Positions 6,774-14,117 of a DNA stretch of 64,000 nucleotides are shown one piece after another; position 1 is the first letter of the stretch; every line of letters starts with the position of its first letter. The position numbers and the translations under genes are program-made. Origin of the DNA: a virus; IMG/VR virus record IMGVR_UViG_3300017963_000011, positions 1 to 64,000 of that record; one strand, 5' to 3'. The notes beneath the pieces were generated by a model that had not been told where the DNA came from, did not search any database, and saw only the letters and a program-made list of their open reading frames with translations.

Positions 6774-7243
6774 CAGATCTTCACCAGCCGTTCTTTGGAC
6801 GGGCGTTGCTTCTCTTCCCCTTTACCATTCACGAATTGCTGTGCCAGGGCTTTACACGCGTCGATGCGCTGGGCTTCCATCGTTCGTTTTGTTCTTGCCA
6901 TCTCATACGAGAGTTGATTGATCATGAGATCTTCAAGCTCTTTGCCACAGCGCAGGGAGTTGAACATGGCCTTGTAGAATAGGCTCTCATCGAACTCGCC
7001 TGCCGTGTTTAGGAAATCGGTATGTGGCACGATGGTTTCTTTCAGTGTCTTGCAACCGATCATGACCTCGAATACAGTGACGTCCTTCTCGGTTTGTGCA
7101 TGGCCGAAGTAGTAGACTTTCATGGAAAGTGCCGGATTGTCGCTACGATTGAGGAATGTGTAGCCCTCATTGTATCTGACTCCGCATTTCTCAAGAAAGA
7201 AGCGCACTATGTTTTGAAGGCATGTGTAGACTGAATCCACCAT
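6773..7243 (-). CDS. Hypothetical protein with RLVKI tail (156 aa)
   Basis: Starts MVDSVYTCLQNIVRFF at 7243 with AAGGGA upstream; longer readings overlap the next genes. The first half has a helix, then beta strands (FLNRSDNPALSMKVYYFGHAQ), and the C-terminal 50 residues are helical and basic, ending KERLVKI. The last codons, CTGGTGAAGATCTGATG, provide a Shine-Dalgarno site and overlap the next ATG. Not recognised. Confidence 0.7.
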   Translation of the reverse strand: MVDSVYTCLQNIVRFFLEKCGVRYNEGYTFLNRSDNPALSMKVYYFGHAQTEKDVTVFEVMIGCKTLKETIVPHTDFLNTAGEFDESLFYKAMFNSLRCGKELEDLMINQLSYEMARTKRTMEAQRIDACKALAQQFVNGKGEEKQRPSKERLVKI

Positions 7244-7254
7244 TGCGATCCCTT

Positions 7255-7485
7255 CTATTGTAAGTGAAATTGCCCACCGTACCAGTCGAGGGATCTTCCG
7301 CGCAGCCGCAAGTCTCGACTTACATCGCTGCCTCCAGATATGCACCGGCCGTACCAACAGTCCAGGCATACTTGTATCTTGCAGTGATGAAAAGAGCCGT
7401 CCTTCTTTTTGTAAAAGTCGAGTATGCTTTCGCTTGGTCCAGGCTTTCCACAGATCCAGCATGTTCCCTCGAATTTCAGCGACAC
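7255..7485 (-). CDS. Small zinc-ribbon protein (76 aa)
   Basis: CWICGKPG near the N-terminus and CLDCWYGRC about 30 residues later make a four-cysteine site. It starts at a GTG at 7485 that overlaps the end of the upstream gene by ten bases. Ends in GQFHLQ. Function unknown; one of the block's many small ribbons. Confidence 0.65.
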   Translation of the reverse strand: MSLKFEGTCWICGKPGPSESILDFYKKKDGSFHHCKIQVCLDCWYGRCISGGSDVSRDLRLRGRSLDWYGGQFHLQ

Positions 7486-7700
7486 CTGTAGCTCCGCTGC
7501 ACGGCTTTTTTGAGATTATCGATCTCTTCACAAGTCAGGTCTGGTTTGATCGTTATGATGATCGGTCGCGTTGGTGGATTGGCGCCGCAAGATGAACAGC
7601 GACCACCGGAGTCTGTGTGCCACGGTTGCCCGCAGTATTCGCATTCCTGCGGGCTCCAGTCAAATTCGATGCCTTCAGGCACAATGATTGTCTGGCTCAT
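7476..7700 (-). CDS. Small zinc-ribbon protein (74 aa)
   Basis: CEYCGQPWHTDSGGRCSSCG in the first 40 residues is a compact rubredoxin-like or zinc-ribbon knuckle pair; a beta strand (RPIIITIKPD) and a short helix follow. It overlaps both neighbours slightly, consistent with coupled translation. No family recognised. Confidence 0.7.
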   Translation of the reverse strand: MSQTIIVPEGIEFDWSPQECEYCGQPWHTDSGGRCSSCGANPPTRPIIITIKPDLTCEEIDNLKKAVQRSYRCR

Positions 7701-7935
7701 CGTTGCTCTCTTTCTCGATGAACTTCAAGTTGATCTCGAACTTGATACCTTTGAAAATTTTTCTCAGGGTGGGGTATCCGTGAATGGATTCTTTGAAGCG
7801 CTTATTCATTGCATCGCAGGTGTATTCGAGGTCAGTTCTGAGTTCGTATTCTAGCGAATCGAGTTCCCTCTGTACCCTTGCTCCGAATTCTTTAAGAACA
7901 GGGCCGACATCTACCGAAATCATTTTGATCTCCAT
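7675..7935 (-). CDS. Hypothetical protein (86 aa)
   Basis: A helical protein (VLKEFGARVQRELDSLEYEL...) with a beta-like C-terminal part (GIKFEINLKFIEKE). The ATG at 7935 overlaps the upstream stop (TAATGG). No recognised domain; the helix could mediate dimerisation. Confidence 0.65.
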   Translation of the reverse strand: MEIKMISVDVGPVLKEFGARVQRELDSLEYELRTDLEYTCDAMNKRFKESIHGYPTLRKIFKGIKFEINLKFIEKESNDEPDNHCA

Positions 7936-8228
7936 TATGTCATCTTTACTTTCACGTCGTCTGGTTCGATGGTAGCGCTACTATCGAAATCTGGCTTGAC
8001 CTCGCCAAACGTAAGGGTGAAGGTTTGTTTGTTGATGAGCGCGGCTTTCTGGATTGCCTCAAACATCCTCTTGTATGTTACTGCTTCCGCCCAGGATATC
8101 TTCTCGAACTTGACTTCTAAGATGTCGTCAGCGCTAGTTACGATGCACGAGTAGCGGATCAGTTCTTGAGTCTCTTTTTCGTCGCGCTCGATCTTTGCTT
8201 TAACCGGCGCGGCTGCGCTAATGATCAT
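7935..8228 (-). CDS. Hypothetical protein containing a palindrome copy (97 aa)
   Basis: An alpha/beta protein with strands in residues 25-45 (SCIVTSADDILEVKFEKI) and 65-80 (TFTLTFGEV). Near the C-terminus SSATIEP is encoded by the palindrome at 7970-7983 read in the same Gly/Ser-Ala-Thr frame as other coding copies. The start ATG at 8228 overlaps the end of the HTH gene upstream. Function unknown. Confidence 0.65.
   Translation of the reverse strand: MIISAAAPVKAKIERDEKETQELIRYSCIVTSADDILEVKFEKISWAEAVTYKRMFEAIQKAALINKQTFTLTFGEVKPDFDSSATIEPDDVKVKMT
7970..7983. repeat. Palindrome copy 3, coding
   Basis: TGGTAGCGCTACTA near the end of 7935-8228; read SSATIEP on the minus strand. Confidence 0.88.
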
Positions 8229-8635
8229 CTGAACTCCTCTGGCCAGAATGGGTACATGTCCACGATTGTGGTTTCGACTGCACCTAGTTTGAATTCTTTG
8301 ATGAGTGGACCCTTGCAGATCAAAATCTCGTAGTCGTAGTGATTCTTTGCTGAGATCCAGGTCAAGATGAGTATGCAGTCTGCGAGTACGCGTTCTTCAG
8401 GAATGAGATTGTGTAGACGGTTGAAGAAGTCGTATAGCCGTTGCACCGAGATACGTGTGGTTTTGATCAGGTGATTTGCTAATGCCGCTTTGAACGCTTC
8501 ACGAGCGTGATAGCCGTTTCTGATTTCTTGTCCGTTGATAACTGGATGAACGAGTATGCCTTTATCAGTCCAATACTTGCGCTGGCGATTGGTGATGCCG
8601 GCATGTTTGCAAAGCTGATAGGCGTACATGATCAT
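8225..8635 (-). CDS. MerR-like helix-turn-helix protein
   Basis: 136 residues. The N-terminal ~65 residues read AYQLCKHAGITNRQRKYWTDKGIL...GYHAREAFKAALANHLIKT, matching the MerR-type winged helix (helix-turn-helix, R..YW wing, G Y/REAF). The C-terminal half is unlike known effector domains. It may be a transcription regulator of the phage, and is one in-window candidate for recognising the dispersed palindrome, whose copy at 7970 lies close downstream; there is no direct evidence for that. Confidence 0.65.
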   Translation of the reverse strand: MIMYAYQLCKHAGITNRQRKYWTDKGILVHPVINGQEIRNGYHAREAFKAALANHLIKTTRISVQRLYDFFNRLHNLIPEERVLADCILILTWISAKNHYDYEILICKGPLIKEFKLGAVETTIVDMYPFWPEEFR

Positions 8636-9207
8636 TCGTCCCTCACTTTGATCTTTAGCTTCTCATCATTTGTGAGAACCCAACAGTCGGCGTAGAGAAA
8701 CTGAGATGCCCACTCGGTGATGGCTTTCTCGAAAGCCTCGGCCGCGCCTTCTCGTTCGCAGAAAATTTGGTCTTCACACATGCAATCGTTGTAGGCAGCT
8801 TCATCCATTTCGTACATGAGATCGCCCATCTCTTTCTTTGTGGCGAAGAGGCTGGCGTACTTTGCGGGATCTGGATAGTCGCATCTGCCAATACAGATTT
8901 CATAAGTGCCTGGGCCGCACTCATCTAGGAGTTGTTCTATTGCATGTTCGATGGCCTCTACTCTTGAGTCGAATGGCCCGGCTGCATTCTCGTCGCCTTC
9001 CTGGCACCAGCCCCATCTGCGTGGATCTGGCGGCTTACCAGATGGCATAGTCGGTTGTGTGAGAATGAGGCTACCAGTGGCGCCTGTTTCTTCTTGTTCT
9101 TGGGCCATAGCGCAATACGGGCAGAGGCCGTCCCGTGCCCGAGGATCATCAGCATCGTAGCTGGCGCCGCAGCGCCCGAACTTACAGATTGCGAATTTGC
9201 CCATCAT
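8632..9207 (-). CDS. Zinc-site hypothetical protein (191 aa)
   Basis: An N-terminal CKFGRC and CPYC pair is followed by a linker and an acidic helical domain with further cysteines (CDYPDP, DCMCEDQIFC). The C-terminal part (AFEKAITEWASQFLYADCWVLTN) is helical. Not recognised. The ATG at 9207 overlaps the stop of the gene before it (AAATGATGG). Confidence 0.7.
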   Translation of the reverse strand: MMGKFAICKFGRCGASYDADDPRARDGLCPYCAMAQEQEETGATGSLILTQPTMPSGKPPDPRRWGWCQEGDENAAGPFDSRVEAIEHAIEQLLDECGPGTYEICIGRCDYPDPAKYASLFATKKEMGDLMYEMDEAAYNDCMCEDQIFCEREGAAEAFEKAITEWASQFLYADCWVLTNDEKLKIKVRDE

Positions 9208-9887
9208 TTCTCCTCTGCCGGTGGAAGAAGATTGAGCCCGATCTTGTCGAGCATCTTTAGTGTCTTGGTTGCTTGGTCTGGGTGGAAGTATGCATGCATG
9301 TTTGCCAGAAGCAGATCCATCTTTCTCATGAATACTTCGACAGCATCGGCCACTCGTTGGGTGGCAGGTAGTAGTGCTTTAGTCACTGGCTTATTCTTGA
9401 AATTCCAATGATCAGTTTTCTCGATATAACCCGTTTCTGGCATCCCGTCATTTGGTGAGACTTGCCAGCGGCGCTTGATTTTTTTGAACTTCTCATGTGG
9501 CTTTTTGGGTAGTTGATCCGGTTTTGGGATTGATACGTGGATTATTTTGCCGTCGTTGTGTGTGCCAACCGCGTAGTAATCGACTTCTACATTGATATCG
9601 AATTCGTCATCGTTGCCTCGGCCTCTTCCTCCGTGGATCTTGACGAGCATGTAGATCTCCCATTCCACGGAGTACCAGCCATTAAGATGTTCGATGATCT
9701 TGTTTTTGATTTCGTCTGCGCTGTCGTTGCGTATATTGAGCGATGAGTCCTTGTGCTTGGCCGTGAAGTAGATCTTGCTTTCTTCCATGAACTCTCCACA
9801 GGGCACGTGGATCTTCACAGGAACCTTGATCTTCAGGCCGTCGCGTTCCCACTCAACATCGAATGATTTCTTGCCTCGACGAGACAT
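9204..9887 (-). CDS. Hypothetical protein (227 aa)
   Basis: Beta-rich protein: strands in residues 8-30 and a glycine-rich HGGRGRGNDDEF turn near 90, followed by EVDYYAVG. The C-terminal third is helical. No domain recognised. It starts 34 bases downstream of the palindrome at 9921-9934 with GAGAGGACGGTGAA before the ATG, so this copy lies in the short leader between the sigma factor and this gene. Confidence 0.75.
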   Translation of the reverse strand: MSRRGKKSFDVEWERDGLKIKVPVKIHVPCGEFMEESKIYFTAKHKDSSLNIRNDSADEIKNKIIEHLNGWYSVEWEIYMLVKIHGGRGRGNDDEFDINVEVDYYAVGTHNDGKIIHVSIPKPDQLPKKPHEKFKKIKRRWQVSPNDGMPETGYIEKTDHWNFKNKPVTKALLPATQRVADAVEVFMRKMDLLLANMHAYFHPDQATKTLKMLDKIGLNLLPPAEEK

Positions 9888-9920
9888 GCCATTTCACCGT
9901 CCTCTCGCGCTCCATCGTTA

Positions 9921-9934
9921 TGGTAGCGCTACCA
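9921..9934. repeat. Palindrome copy 4 (perfect 14-mer)
   Basis: TGGTAGCGCTACCA. It overlaps the TGG TAG end of the sigma-factor gene and lies upstream of the next minus-strand gene. Confidence 0.95.
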
Positions 9935-10579
9935 TTTGTAGCGTAAGAATTTCAACGCTTCATTCCTGATCTGTCGAATGCGCTCACGGGAGAAGCCGTA
10001 GCTCTTGGCGATCTGCGAGAGAGTTTCCGCAGGACCGCTGATCCCGTAGTGGCGCATGATGATGTCGCGCGATCTCACATCAAGCATGAACAATCGCTCA
10101 ATGATATAGCGTTCTGAGGCGTCAGAAATCGATAATTCTTCAGGCGATTGATTTCTTGCGGCAGCGGGTGATGGATGCCTGTCAGTATCGTCAAGTGAGC
10201 AGACGTTCTCGACCTCGAAGATCTCTTTGACTTCACGCAATGGCATACCAAGATATTCCGCGATCTCGATAAGACTCGGCGTGCCGCCGAGTCGGCGCTT
10301 GGCGTCGTCGATTTTGACTTTGCGATTCCAGACGTGATGTGGAAACCGGATCGTTCTGCTCTCTCGCAAGTGTTGGCGAATGCGTTGCATGATCCAGTAG
10401 GTTGCATAGGTGCCGAAGCGAACACCAACGTCCGGGTTGTATTTGCGTGCAGCAAACAGCAAGCCGATCATCCCTTCCTGGAAGAGTTCCTCCCTCATGT
10501 TGGGAGGAAACCTTCTGATCAGCTTGTGGACGAGTCCTTTGTTGTCAACTATGCGCTCTGTTTCTGTCATTACTATCAT
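9929..10579 (-). CDS. Sigma-70 family RNA polymerase sigma factor
   Basis: About 216 residues. Region 2 is clear (HKLIRRFPPN, EELFQEGMIGLLFAARKY, RFGTYATYWIMQRIRQHL), a short region 3 follows (PSLIEIAEYLGMPLREV), and region 4 has RDIIMRHYGISG and the HTH LSQIAKSYGFSRERIRQIR. It would redirect host core polymerase to phage promoters, probably a later class. It lacks region 1.1, and its size fits group 3/phage sigma factors. Two close ATGs (10579, 10570) are possible starts, neither with a good ribosome-binding site. It is preceded by a 280-base noncoding leader with promoter and terminator, and ends Lys-Trp inside palindrome 9921. Confidence 0.9.
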   Translation of the reverse strand: MIVMTETERIVDNKGLVHKLIRRFPPNMREELFQEGMIGLLFAARKYNPDVGVRFGTYATYWIMQRIRQHLRESRTIRFPHHVWNRKVKIDDAKRRLGGTPSLIEIAEYLGMPLREVKEIFEVENVCSLDDTDRHPSPAAARNQSPEELSISDASERYIIERLFMLDVRSRDIIMRHYGISGPAETLSQIAKSYGFSRERIRQIRNEALKFLRYKW

Positions 10580-10625
10580 CACAACTAGATATGCACGTAG
10601 ATGCGCGTTTGGTCGCGTACATGAC

Positions 10626-10672
10626 AAAAACCCTCCCGCGCTTCGGCTTTGTGGGCCTCTGCTCGGAAGGGC
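10626..10672 (-). terminator. Rho-independent terminator upstream of the sigma gene
   Basis: On the minus strand GCCCTTCCG and CGGGAGGGT pair (with two G-U pairs) around a 25-base loop that has its own small GGC/GCC helix, and the stem is followed by five T. It ends the candidate RNA about 50 bases before the sigma-factor start, so read-through here would set sigma-factor expression. Confidence 0.5.
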
Positions 10673-10843
10673 TCTTGTTGCTTCCACTTGCGTGGCACCG
10701 GACGTAGACGGCTAATCCTTCATCGCGTCTTTTTCCGGCCTAGCGTGAGAAGCCAGTCGGTACGGATCAGTCACCTCTGACTGCGCGCTTGGCCTTCATT
10801 CCGGCTTGGCTGGCGGTAGTCGCGCTTCCCGCTTCGCCCAAGC
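10626..10843 (-). ncRNA. Candidate structured RNA / attenuated leader of the sigma factor
   Basis: The 280 bases between 10580 and 10861 hold no convincing gene. On the minus strand a sigma-70 promoter (10850-10878) is followed by several possible helices: CGCTTGG with CCAAGCG, AGTCA-gagg-TGACT, a nested CCGGA/TCCGG around AGACG/CGTCT, a CCAC-GCAA-GTGG hairpin with a GNRA loop, and then a terminator. About 218 nt would be transcribed. It could be a stand-alone small RNA or a termination-controlled leader of the sigma gene. No known RNA family is recognised; tRNA and tmRNA signatures are absent. Confidence 0.45.
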
Positions 10844-10849
10844 GAGCAC

Positions 10850-10878
10850 AGTGTATCATGGCTATTCGTCCTCGTCAA
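10850..10878 (-). promoter_or_regulatory. Sigma-70 promoter, minus strand
   Basis: TTGACG, a 17-base spacer, then TACACT with an upstream TG (extended -10). The -35 lies in the last codons of the upstream zinc-ribbon gene and the start point would be near 10843, at the head of the noncoding leader of the sigma gene. Confidence 0.5.
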
Positions 10879-11083
10879 GAATTTTTTCTTCCATATCTCT
10901 ATAGCGCTCCCAGAGCTTATCAGACATCTCTCCGACCTCATCGGCGACTATGAAAGAATAGATGTTCCATGCTTCATTTCCGTCCGGGTCGTACCCGCTT
11001 AGACGATTGTGCCCGCACCTTGGACAGATCACCACGTCGAGCATGCTTCCTTTGAATAGAGCTTGACATTTGTGGCACTTCAT
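10862..11083 (-). CDS. Zinc-ribbon protein (73 aa)
   Basis: MKCHKCQALF and CPRCGHNRL within the first 30 residues form a typical zinc ribbon, and an acidic helical tail (WERYRDMEEKILDEDE) follows. The start at 11083 (or the ATG at 11095 behind GAGAACGAAG) lies well inside the upstream membrane-protein gene in another frame, giving a 110-base overlap. Its final codons carry the -35 box of the sigma-leader promoter. Confidence 0.7.
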   Translation of the reverse strand: MKCHKCQALFKGSMLDVVICPRCGHNRLSGYDPDGNEAWNIYSFIVADEVGEMSDKLWERYRDMEEKILDEDE

Positions 11084-11318
11084 CGTCCCTGTCATCTTCG
11101 TTCTCACATTCCATGTCCCCGAGCGGGTATGTGCCAGTGACGGCTTCGATCCTGTGAAGTCTGTCTTCAACGTTGTCGATGCGCTTGTCGTCGAGGTCTC
11201 GAAAGTAACACGATGTGTAGTAACAAGCAAACACGGTCACACAGATGAAGCCGACCATCAAGGCGATCCAGGGGAGTTCTTTACAAGCAATTTTGCACAA
11301 GACGGATTTGTCTACCAT
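10974..11318 (-). CDS. Single-span membrane protein with basic tail
   Basis: 114 residues. A transmembrane segment (residues ~17-36, WIALMVGFICVTVFACYY) is followed by a short helical region (RIDNVEDRLHRIEAV), and a tail of ~35 residues that is arginine/lysine-rich. The tail is read from the DNA that also encodes the next gene's zinc ribbon in another frame, so it may be constrained by that gene or the reading frame may end early in the living phage. ATG at 11318 overlaps the upstream TGG TAG. Confidence 0.6.
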   Translation of the reverse strand: MVDKSVLCKIACKELPWIALMVGFICVTVFACYYTSCYFRDLDDKRIDNVEDRLHRIEAVTGTYPLGDMECENEDDRDDEVPQMSSSIQRKHARRGDLSKVRAQSSKRVRPGRK

Positions 11319-11578
11319 TCCGAATACACCTTTCCTTTGATGATTTGGAGCTTGCCGTTCATGGCCTCTTGGGTGAGATCGATCGATTTTTTCTCTTTGT
11401 TGAGAACGAACACGCGCGGCATTCGTTTCGGGAGTTTGGCAACGCACCAAGGCATGCCGTGCTTTTTGAGCATCTTCTGCATGAATGCTACGCACGTTTT
11501 GATGTTGTACGTTTTCTGCTGCGCGTCCCTTTTGGTTGCTTCTTCTTGGAGTTTGTCTGTGAATCCGATGACGGGCAT
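11312..11578 (-). CDS. Hypothetical basic protein ending EW (88 aa)
   Basis: Starts MPVIGFTDKLQEE at 11578 with a strong GAGGAAGG nine bases upstream, inside the end of the preceding gene (91-base overlap). Helical first half (CVAFMQKMLKKHG), then beta strands (RVFVLNKEKKSID...LQIIKGKVY). Not recognised. Confidence 0.65.
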   Translation of the reverse strand: MPVIGFTDKLQEEATKRDAQQKTYNIKTCVAFMQKMLKKHGMPWCVAKLPKRMPRVFVLNKEKKSIDLTQEAMNGKLQIIKGKVYSEW

Positions 11579-11811
11579 TCGATCCATCCTTCCTCGTTAA
11601 GTCCTGTTTTCTCAGAAATGTAGTCGGTATGGAGTTTAAGGATTGACTCTCCGCTTGCCAGGAGTCCAGTGATCGGTGCGGTTGGCCAGAAAGCGTAGAT
11701 GTGCTCTCCTGCTTTTTGTATCCGTGCTCTTGCATCGTTCAAAGCAACGAGTAGATCGACTACTGCGATTGCTGGCAGCGTGACGGTATCGTTCGCATTC
11801 ACTTTTGCCAC
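11488..11811 (-). CDS. Hypothetical protein with basic tail (107 aa)
   Basis: The GTG at 11811 overlaps the TGA of the upstream mini-gene. Residues 1-75 form a helical domain (VVDLLVALNDARARIQKAGEH...); the last ~30 are a low-complexity Lys/Arg/Ser tail translated from DNA that encodes the next gene in another frame. This is the same arrangement as 10974-11318/10862-11083. Function unknown. Confidence 0.6.
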   Translation of the reverse strand: MAKVNANDTVTLPAIAVVDLLVALNDARARIQKAGEHIYAFWPTAPITGLLASGESILKLHTDYISEKTGLNEEGWIECPSSDSQTNSKKKQPKGTRSRKRTTSKRA

Positions 11812-11812
11812 A

Positions 11813-11905
11813 TCAACCTTCTTTCACACAAGCCGGCATAGCCAACGGTAGCAGAATCGCGTAAGCGAGTATGAGGTAAATGATGTCCATCAATTCCTTC
11901 GTCAT
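11813..11905 (-). CDS. 30-residue membrane peptide
   Basis: ATG at 11905 is formed at the edge of the palindrome (CAT in GTCATGGTAG on the plus strand) and the frame closes at TGA 11813-11815. One hydrophobic span (IIYLILAYAILLPLAM) makes up most of the peptide. It occupies the only free space between its neighbours. It may be a membrane-acting peptide like 1547-1648; no function is known. Confidence 0.5.
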   Translation of the reverse strand: MTKELMDIIYLILAYAILLPLAMPACVKEG

Positions 11906-11918
11906 GGTAGCGCTACCA
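11905..11918. repeat. Palindrome copy 5 (perfect 14-mer)
   Basis: TGGTAGCGCTACCA between the Lys-Trp stop of 11913-12464 and the ATG of the 30-residue peptide, touching both codons. Confidence 0.95.
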
Positions 11919-12464
11919 CTTGACCTTTCTTTTGACTGATACGCGCTTGATTTTGCCAGTGTCGATGTCTGTTCCAAGGTCAATGTCGAGATCTACTTCA
12001 TCGGATGCAACGAGGCCGTGTTGCATTAAAATCTCGATCAACTTTTCACGTAAGCTACGTTGCCTTTGTTGTGTTGCTCTTGCTTCTAACGCTGTTTGAA
12101 CAGCAGCATCGATAGATGCTTGATCTATGCGGGCGCGTCTTCGTTGTCGAGCACGCCGAATACGATGTCCCCTTTCTGTATTAGGGTCATATATTTCTAC
12201 TCCTTCTGTGGCAGTTTCTTCTGGTTCATCGAATTGACCATTAAAAGCGGCATGGAGTCCATCCATGTCTGGTGTGTTAAGTGTCATGTCAATACGGATA
12301 GTTGGACAGAGATATCTACCACCGTCTTCGTAATTGTATTCCATCTCCCAGCGTTCCATGCTGCACCAAGTGCCGTCGCCTTTTTCGATGGCAGCGAGAA
12401 GCCAGCGGGCAAATGCTACAGCCTGAACATTTACACTCTGCCCGAATGTGTTGACTATTGCCAT
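11913..12464 (-). CDS. Hypothetical protein ending KW (183 aa)
   Basis: An N-terminal alpha/beta domain (residues 1-75) is followed by an acidic linker, then a strongly arginine-rich helix (RIRRARQRRRARID, residues ~105-120) and a second helical region. The basic stretch suggests nucleic-acid binding. It ends VKW with the stop in palindrome 11905. Start overlaps the upstream methyltransferase stop (AATGGC). No family recognised. Confidence 0.7.
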   Translation of the reverse strand: MAIVNTFGQSVNVQAVAFARWLLAAIEKGDGTWCSMERWEMEYNYEDGGRYLCPTIRIDMTLNTPDMDGLHAAFNGQFDEPEETATEGVEIYDPNTERGHRIRRARQRRRARIDQASIDAAVQTALEARATQQRQRSLREKLIEILMQHGLVASDEVDLDIDLGTDIDTGKIKRVSVKRKVKW

Positions 12465-13666
12465 TATGCTGCCATCCTTTCACAGAACTCTATTCTTGCT
12501 CTTGCAATTTCGGCATATCTTTCATCTTTTTCTATGCCGAGAAAATCGATTCCTTTACGCACGGCTGCGCATCCGAACGAACCACTGCCGATGAATGGAT
12601 CGAGAACTCTCCCATTCTCTGGCACAACGAGATCGCATAGCCACTCCAAGAGGGAAATGGGTTTGACCGTTGGGTGCGGGTTCTTACGCTCGACAGGTGC
12701 CCACTTCGCATCGTGCTCTAGGCCACCGGGATTGACTCTATGAAGCATCAGAGTCGGGAGTTCTTCCAGGCCAGCTTCGCGTTCTTTTTTACTGGCCTTG
12801 GGGATGTAGCGGAAGCAAGGATAGAATATATCTGCATAGCCTAGTTCTTCGTATCCTTTTCTCGGTGCTGTCTTGCTCTTACAGCCACCGCAATAGTTTA
12901 TTTTACCCTTGCGTGAGTGGCTTCCCCTTCTTCGTATTCCTGCATGTAATTGCAAGTACGCAACTGGACAATCTGGCGCGCATAGGCCATTTTCCTCGCA
13001 ATCTGGAGAATGCGAGAATAAGAGATTGGGCGGCCAGCGCCCGTCTGGTTCATCTTGTCTGCCGGCGCCAAGCCCTCTTCCAAGAATAAGATTGTTCTTC
13101 TTTTTCTTTCTTGGTCTGACAAGTTTGTCTTTGCTTATGACTTCACATTTACGAATGTTGAGATAGCCTGTGCCAGTAGTGATGTCTTGCTTCTTAATTG
13201 AATTTTCGCTTAGTGGTTTGCGCACCATGATAATGGGCTCATGCGCCGGTTTAAGCGCTGTGCCAAGCCCGCGTTCTTTGTCATTGGTAGACTTGGGAAA
13301 CCCGGATGAATAGATCCAGTCTATCGAGTCACGCACGTCGAAACCGGCTAGTCTGAGCGAGATATCCATTAGACCAAGTGTGCGAGCCGATGCGAATACG
13401 AGCCCGTGCGCGCCAGGTTTCATCTTATCCATGATCTCTGCCCAGATGAAAGGAGGTGGAACGCACTTGTCCCACTCCTCTCGCATGAAGCCACCCGGCG
13501 AGACATACTCCATGCCGGAGTCCCAACGCATCCAGGCGCGGAGAAGACCGCGCAGGTTGTAGACGTCTCCCATGCCGTAGGGCGGATCGGTGATGAGCGC
13601 ATCGAATGATTCTGGTTTGATGCGCTCTAGCGCGTCTTCGCATTTAGCTCGTATGATCTTCCACAT
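12464..13666 (-). CDS. DNA methyltransferase, N6-adenine/N4-cytosine type
   Basis: Complete 400-residue beta-class DNA amino-methyltransferase. DPPYG at residues ~27-31 is motif IV, and VLDPFIGSGSFGCAA near residue 360 is the AdoMet motif I, followed by FLGIEKDERYAEIARARI, so all required motifs are intact. A mid-region with CEENGLCAPDC and CGGC is a zinc-like insertion also found in related phage enzymes. DPPY is typical of N6-adenine methylases. It is the second methylase in the block, has no visible restriction partner, and probably protects phage DNA from host enzymes. Confidence 0.88.
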   Translation of the reverse strand: MWKIIRAKCEDALERIKPESFDALITDPPYGMGDVYNLRGLLRAWMRWDSGMEYVSPGGFMREEWDKCVPPPFIWAEIMDKMKPGAHGLVFASARTLGLMDISLRLAGFDVRDSIDWIYSSGFPKSTNDKERGLGTALKPAHEPIIMVRKPLSENSIKKQDITTGTGYLNIRKCEVISKDKLVRPRKKKKNNLILGRGLGAGRQDEPDGRWPPNLLFSHSPDCEENGLCAPDCPVAYLQLHAGIRRRGSHSRKGKINYCGGCKSKTAPRKGYEELGYADIFYPCFRYIPKASKKEREAGLEELPTLMLHRVNPGGLEHDAKWAPVERKNPHPTVKPISLLEWLCDLVVPENGRVLDPFIGSGSFGCAAVRKGIDFLGIEKDERYAEIARARIEFCERMAA

Positions 13667-13941
13667 TAGCTTAGTGAGTTGTCAGGCTGGATGAAGAATT
13701 TCGGTTCACGCATCGTTAGTGTGTCGTCCATCTCTTTGTTGTACGGAGTTCCTTCGTACATCGGCGGCACGGCGAAGATGATCTTGCCATCGAACCATTT
13801 CACATACGTAACCCAGATACCTTTGCAGGTCGTGCATCGGCTCATATAGGCCACTTCTTTGTCTTTGCCTATTGTGTCTGGCGCAGTCTCTACCCCACAG
13901 TGCGGGCATTCGACTAGATTATGGAGCGGCAGTCTCGTCAT
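13666..13941 (-). CDS. Zinc-ribbon protein (91 aa)
   Basis: CPHCG and CTTC spaced about 25 residues apart form a zinc ribbon (residues 11-40), followed by beta strands (IWVTYVKWFDGKIIFAVP). The ATG at 13941 (MTRLPLHN) is preferred because earlier codons lie deep in the upstream gene. It ends directly at the methyltransferase start. Function unknown. Confidence 0.7.
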   Translation of the reverse strand: MTRLPLHNLVECPHCGVETAPDTIGKDKEVAYMSRCTTCKGIWVTYVKWFDGKIIFAVPPMYEGTPYNKEMDDTLTMREPKFFIQPDNSLS

Positions 13942-14116
13942 TGAGTTTCTCCCCGTTCTCGTCGTATTCTTTGATACCACTGAAGCAGTAGTCGTCGTGT
14001 GCGGTGATAGGCCACTTGTGATCGTCGACAGGAGGCCCTAGCTTGCACCGGCCAGTACGTGAGTGACCGCGCTTGCCTCGCGGAGCCCAGGCTGCACACT
14101 CTTGACAGAACGTCAC
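13919..14116 (-). CDS. Small cysteine protein, GTG start (65 aa)
   Basis: Starts at a GTG at 14116 that overlaps the upstream TGA (TGATGTG) with GAAGAG upstream. FCQECAAW, GRCKLGPP, WPIT and DYCFSG follow a pattern seen in short phage proteins with four spaced cysteines (C..C...C.....W.......C), probably binding one zinc. The longer open frame to 14281 overlaps the neighbouring gene. Confidence 0.65.
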   Translation of the reverse strand: MTFCQECAAWAPRGKRGHSRTGRCKLGPPVDDHKWPITAHDDYCFSGIKEYDENGEKLNDETAAP

Positions 14117-14117
14117 A

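Noticed and set aside
10580-10861. tRNA or tmRNA in the noncoding leader.
   Set aside because: No T-loop (GTTCRA) or CCA-end pairing, so it is reported only as a candidate regulatory RNA.
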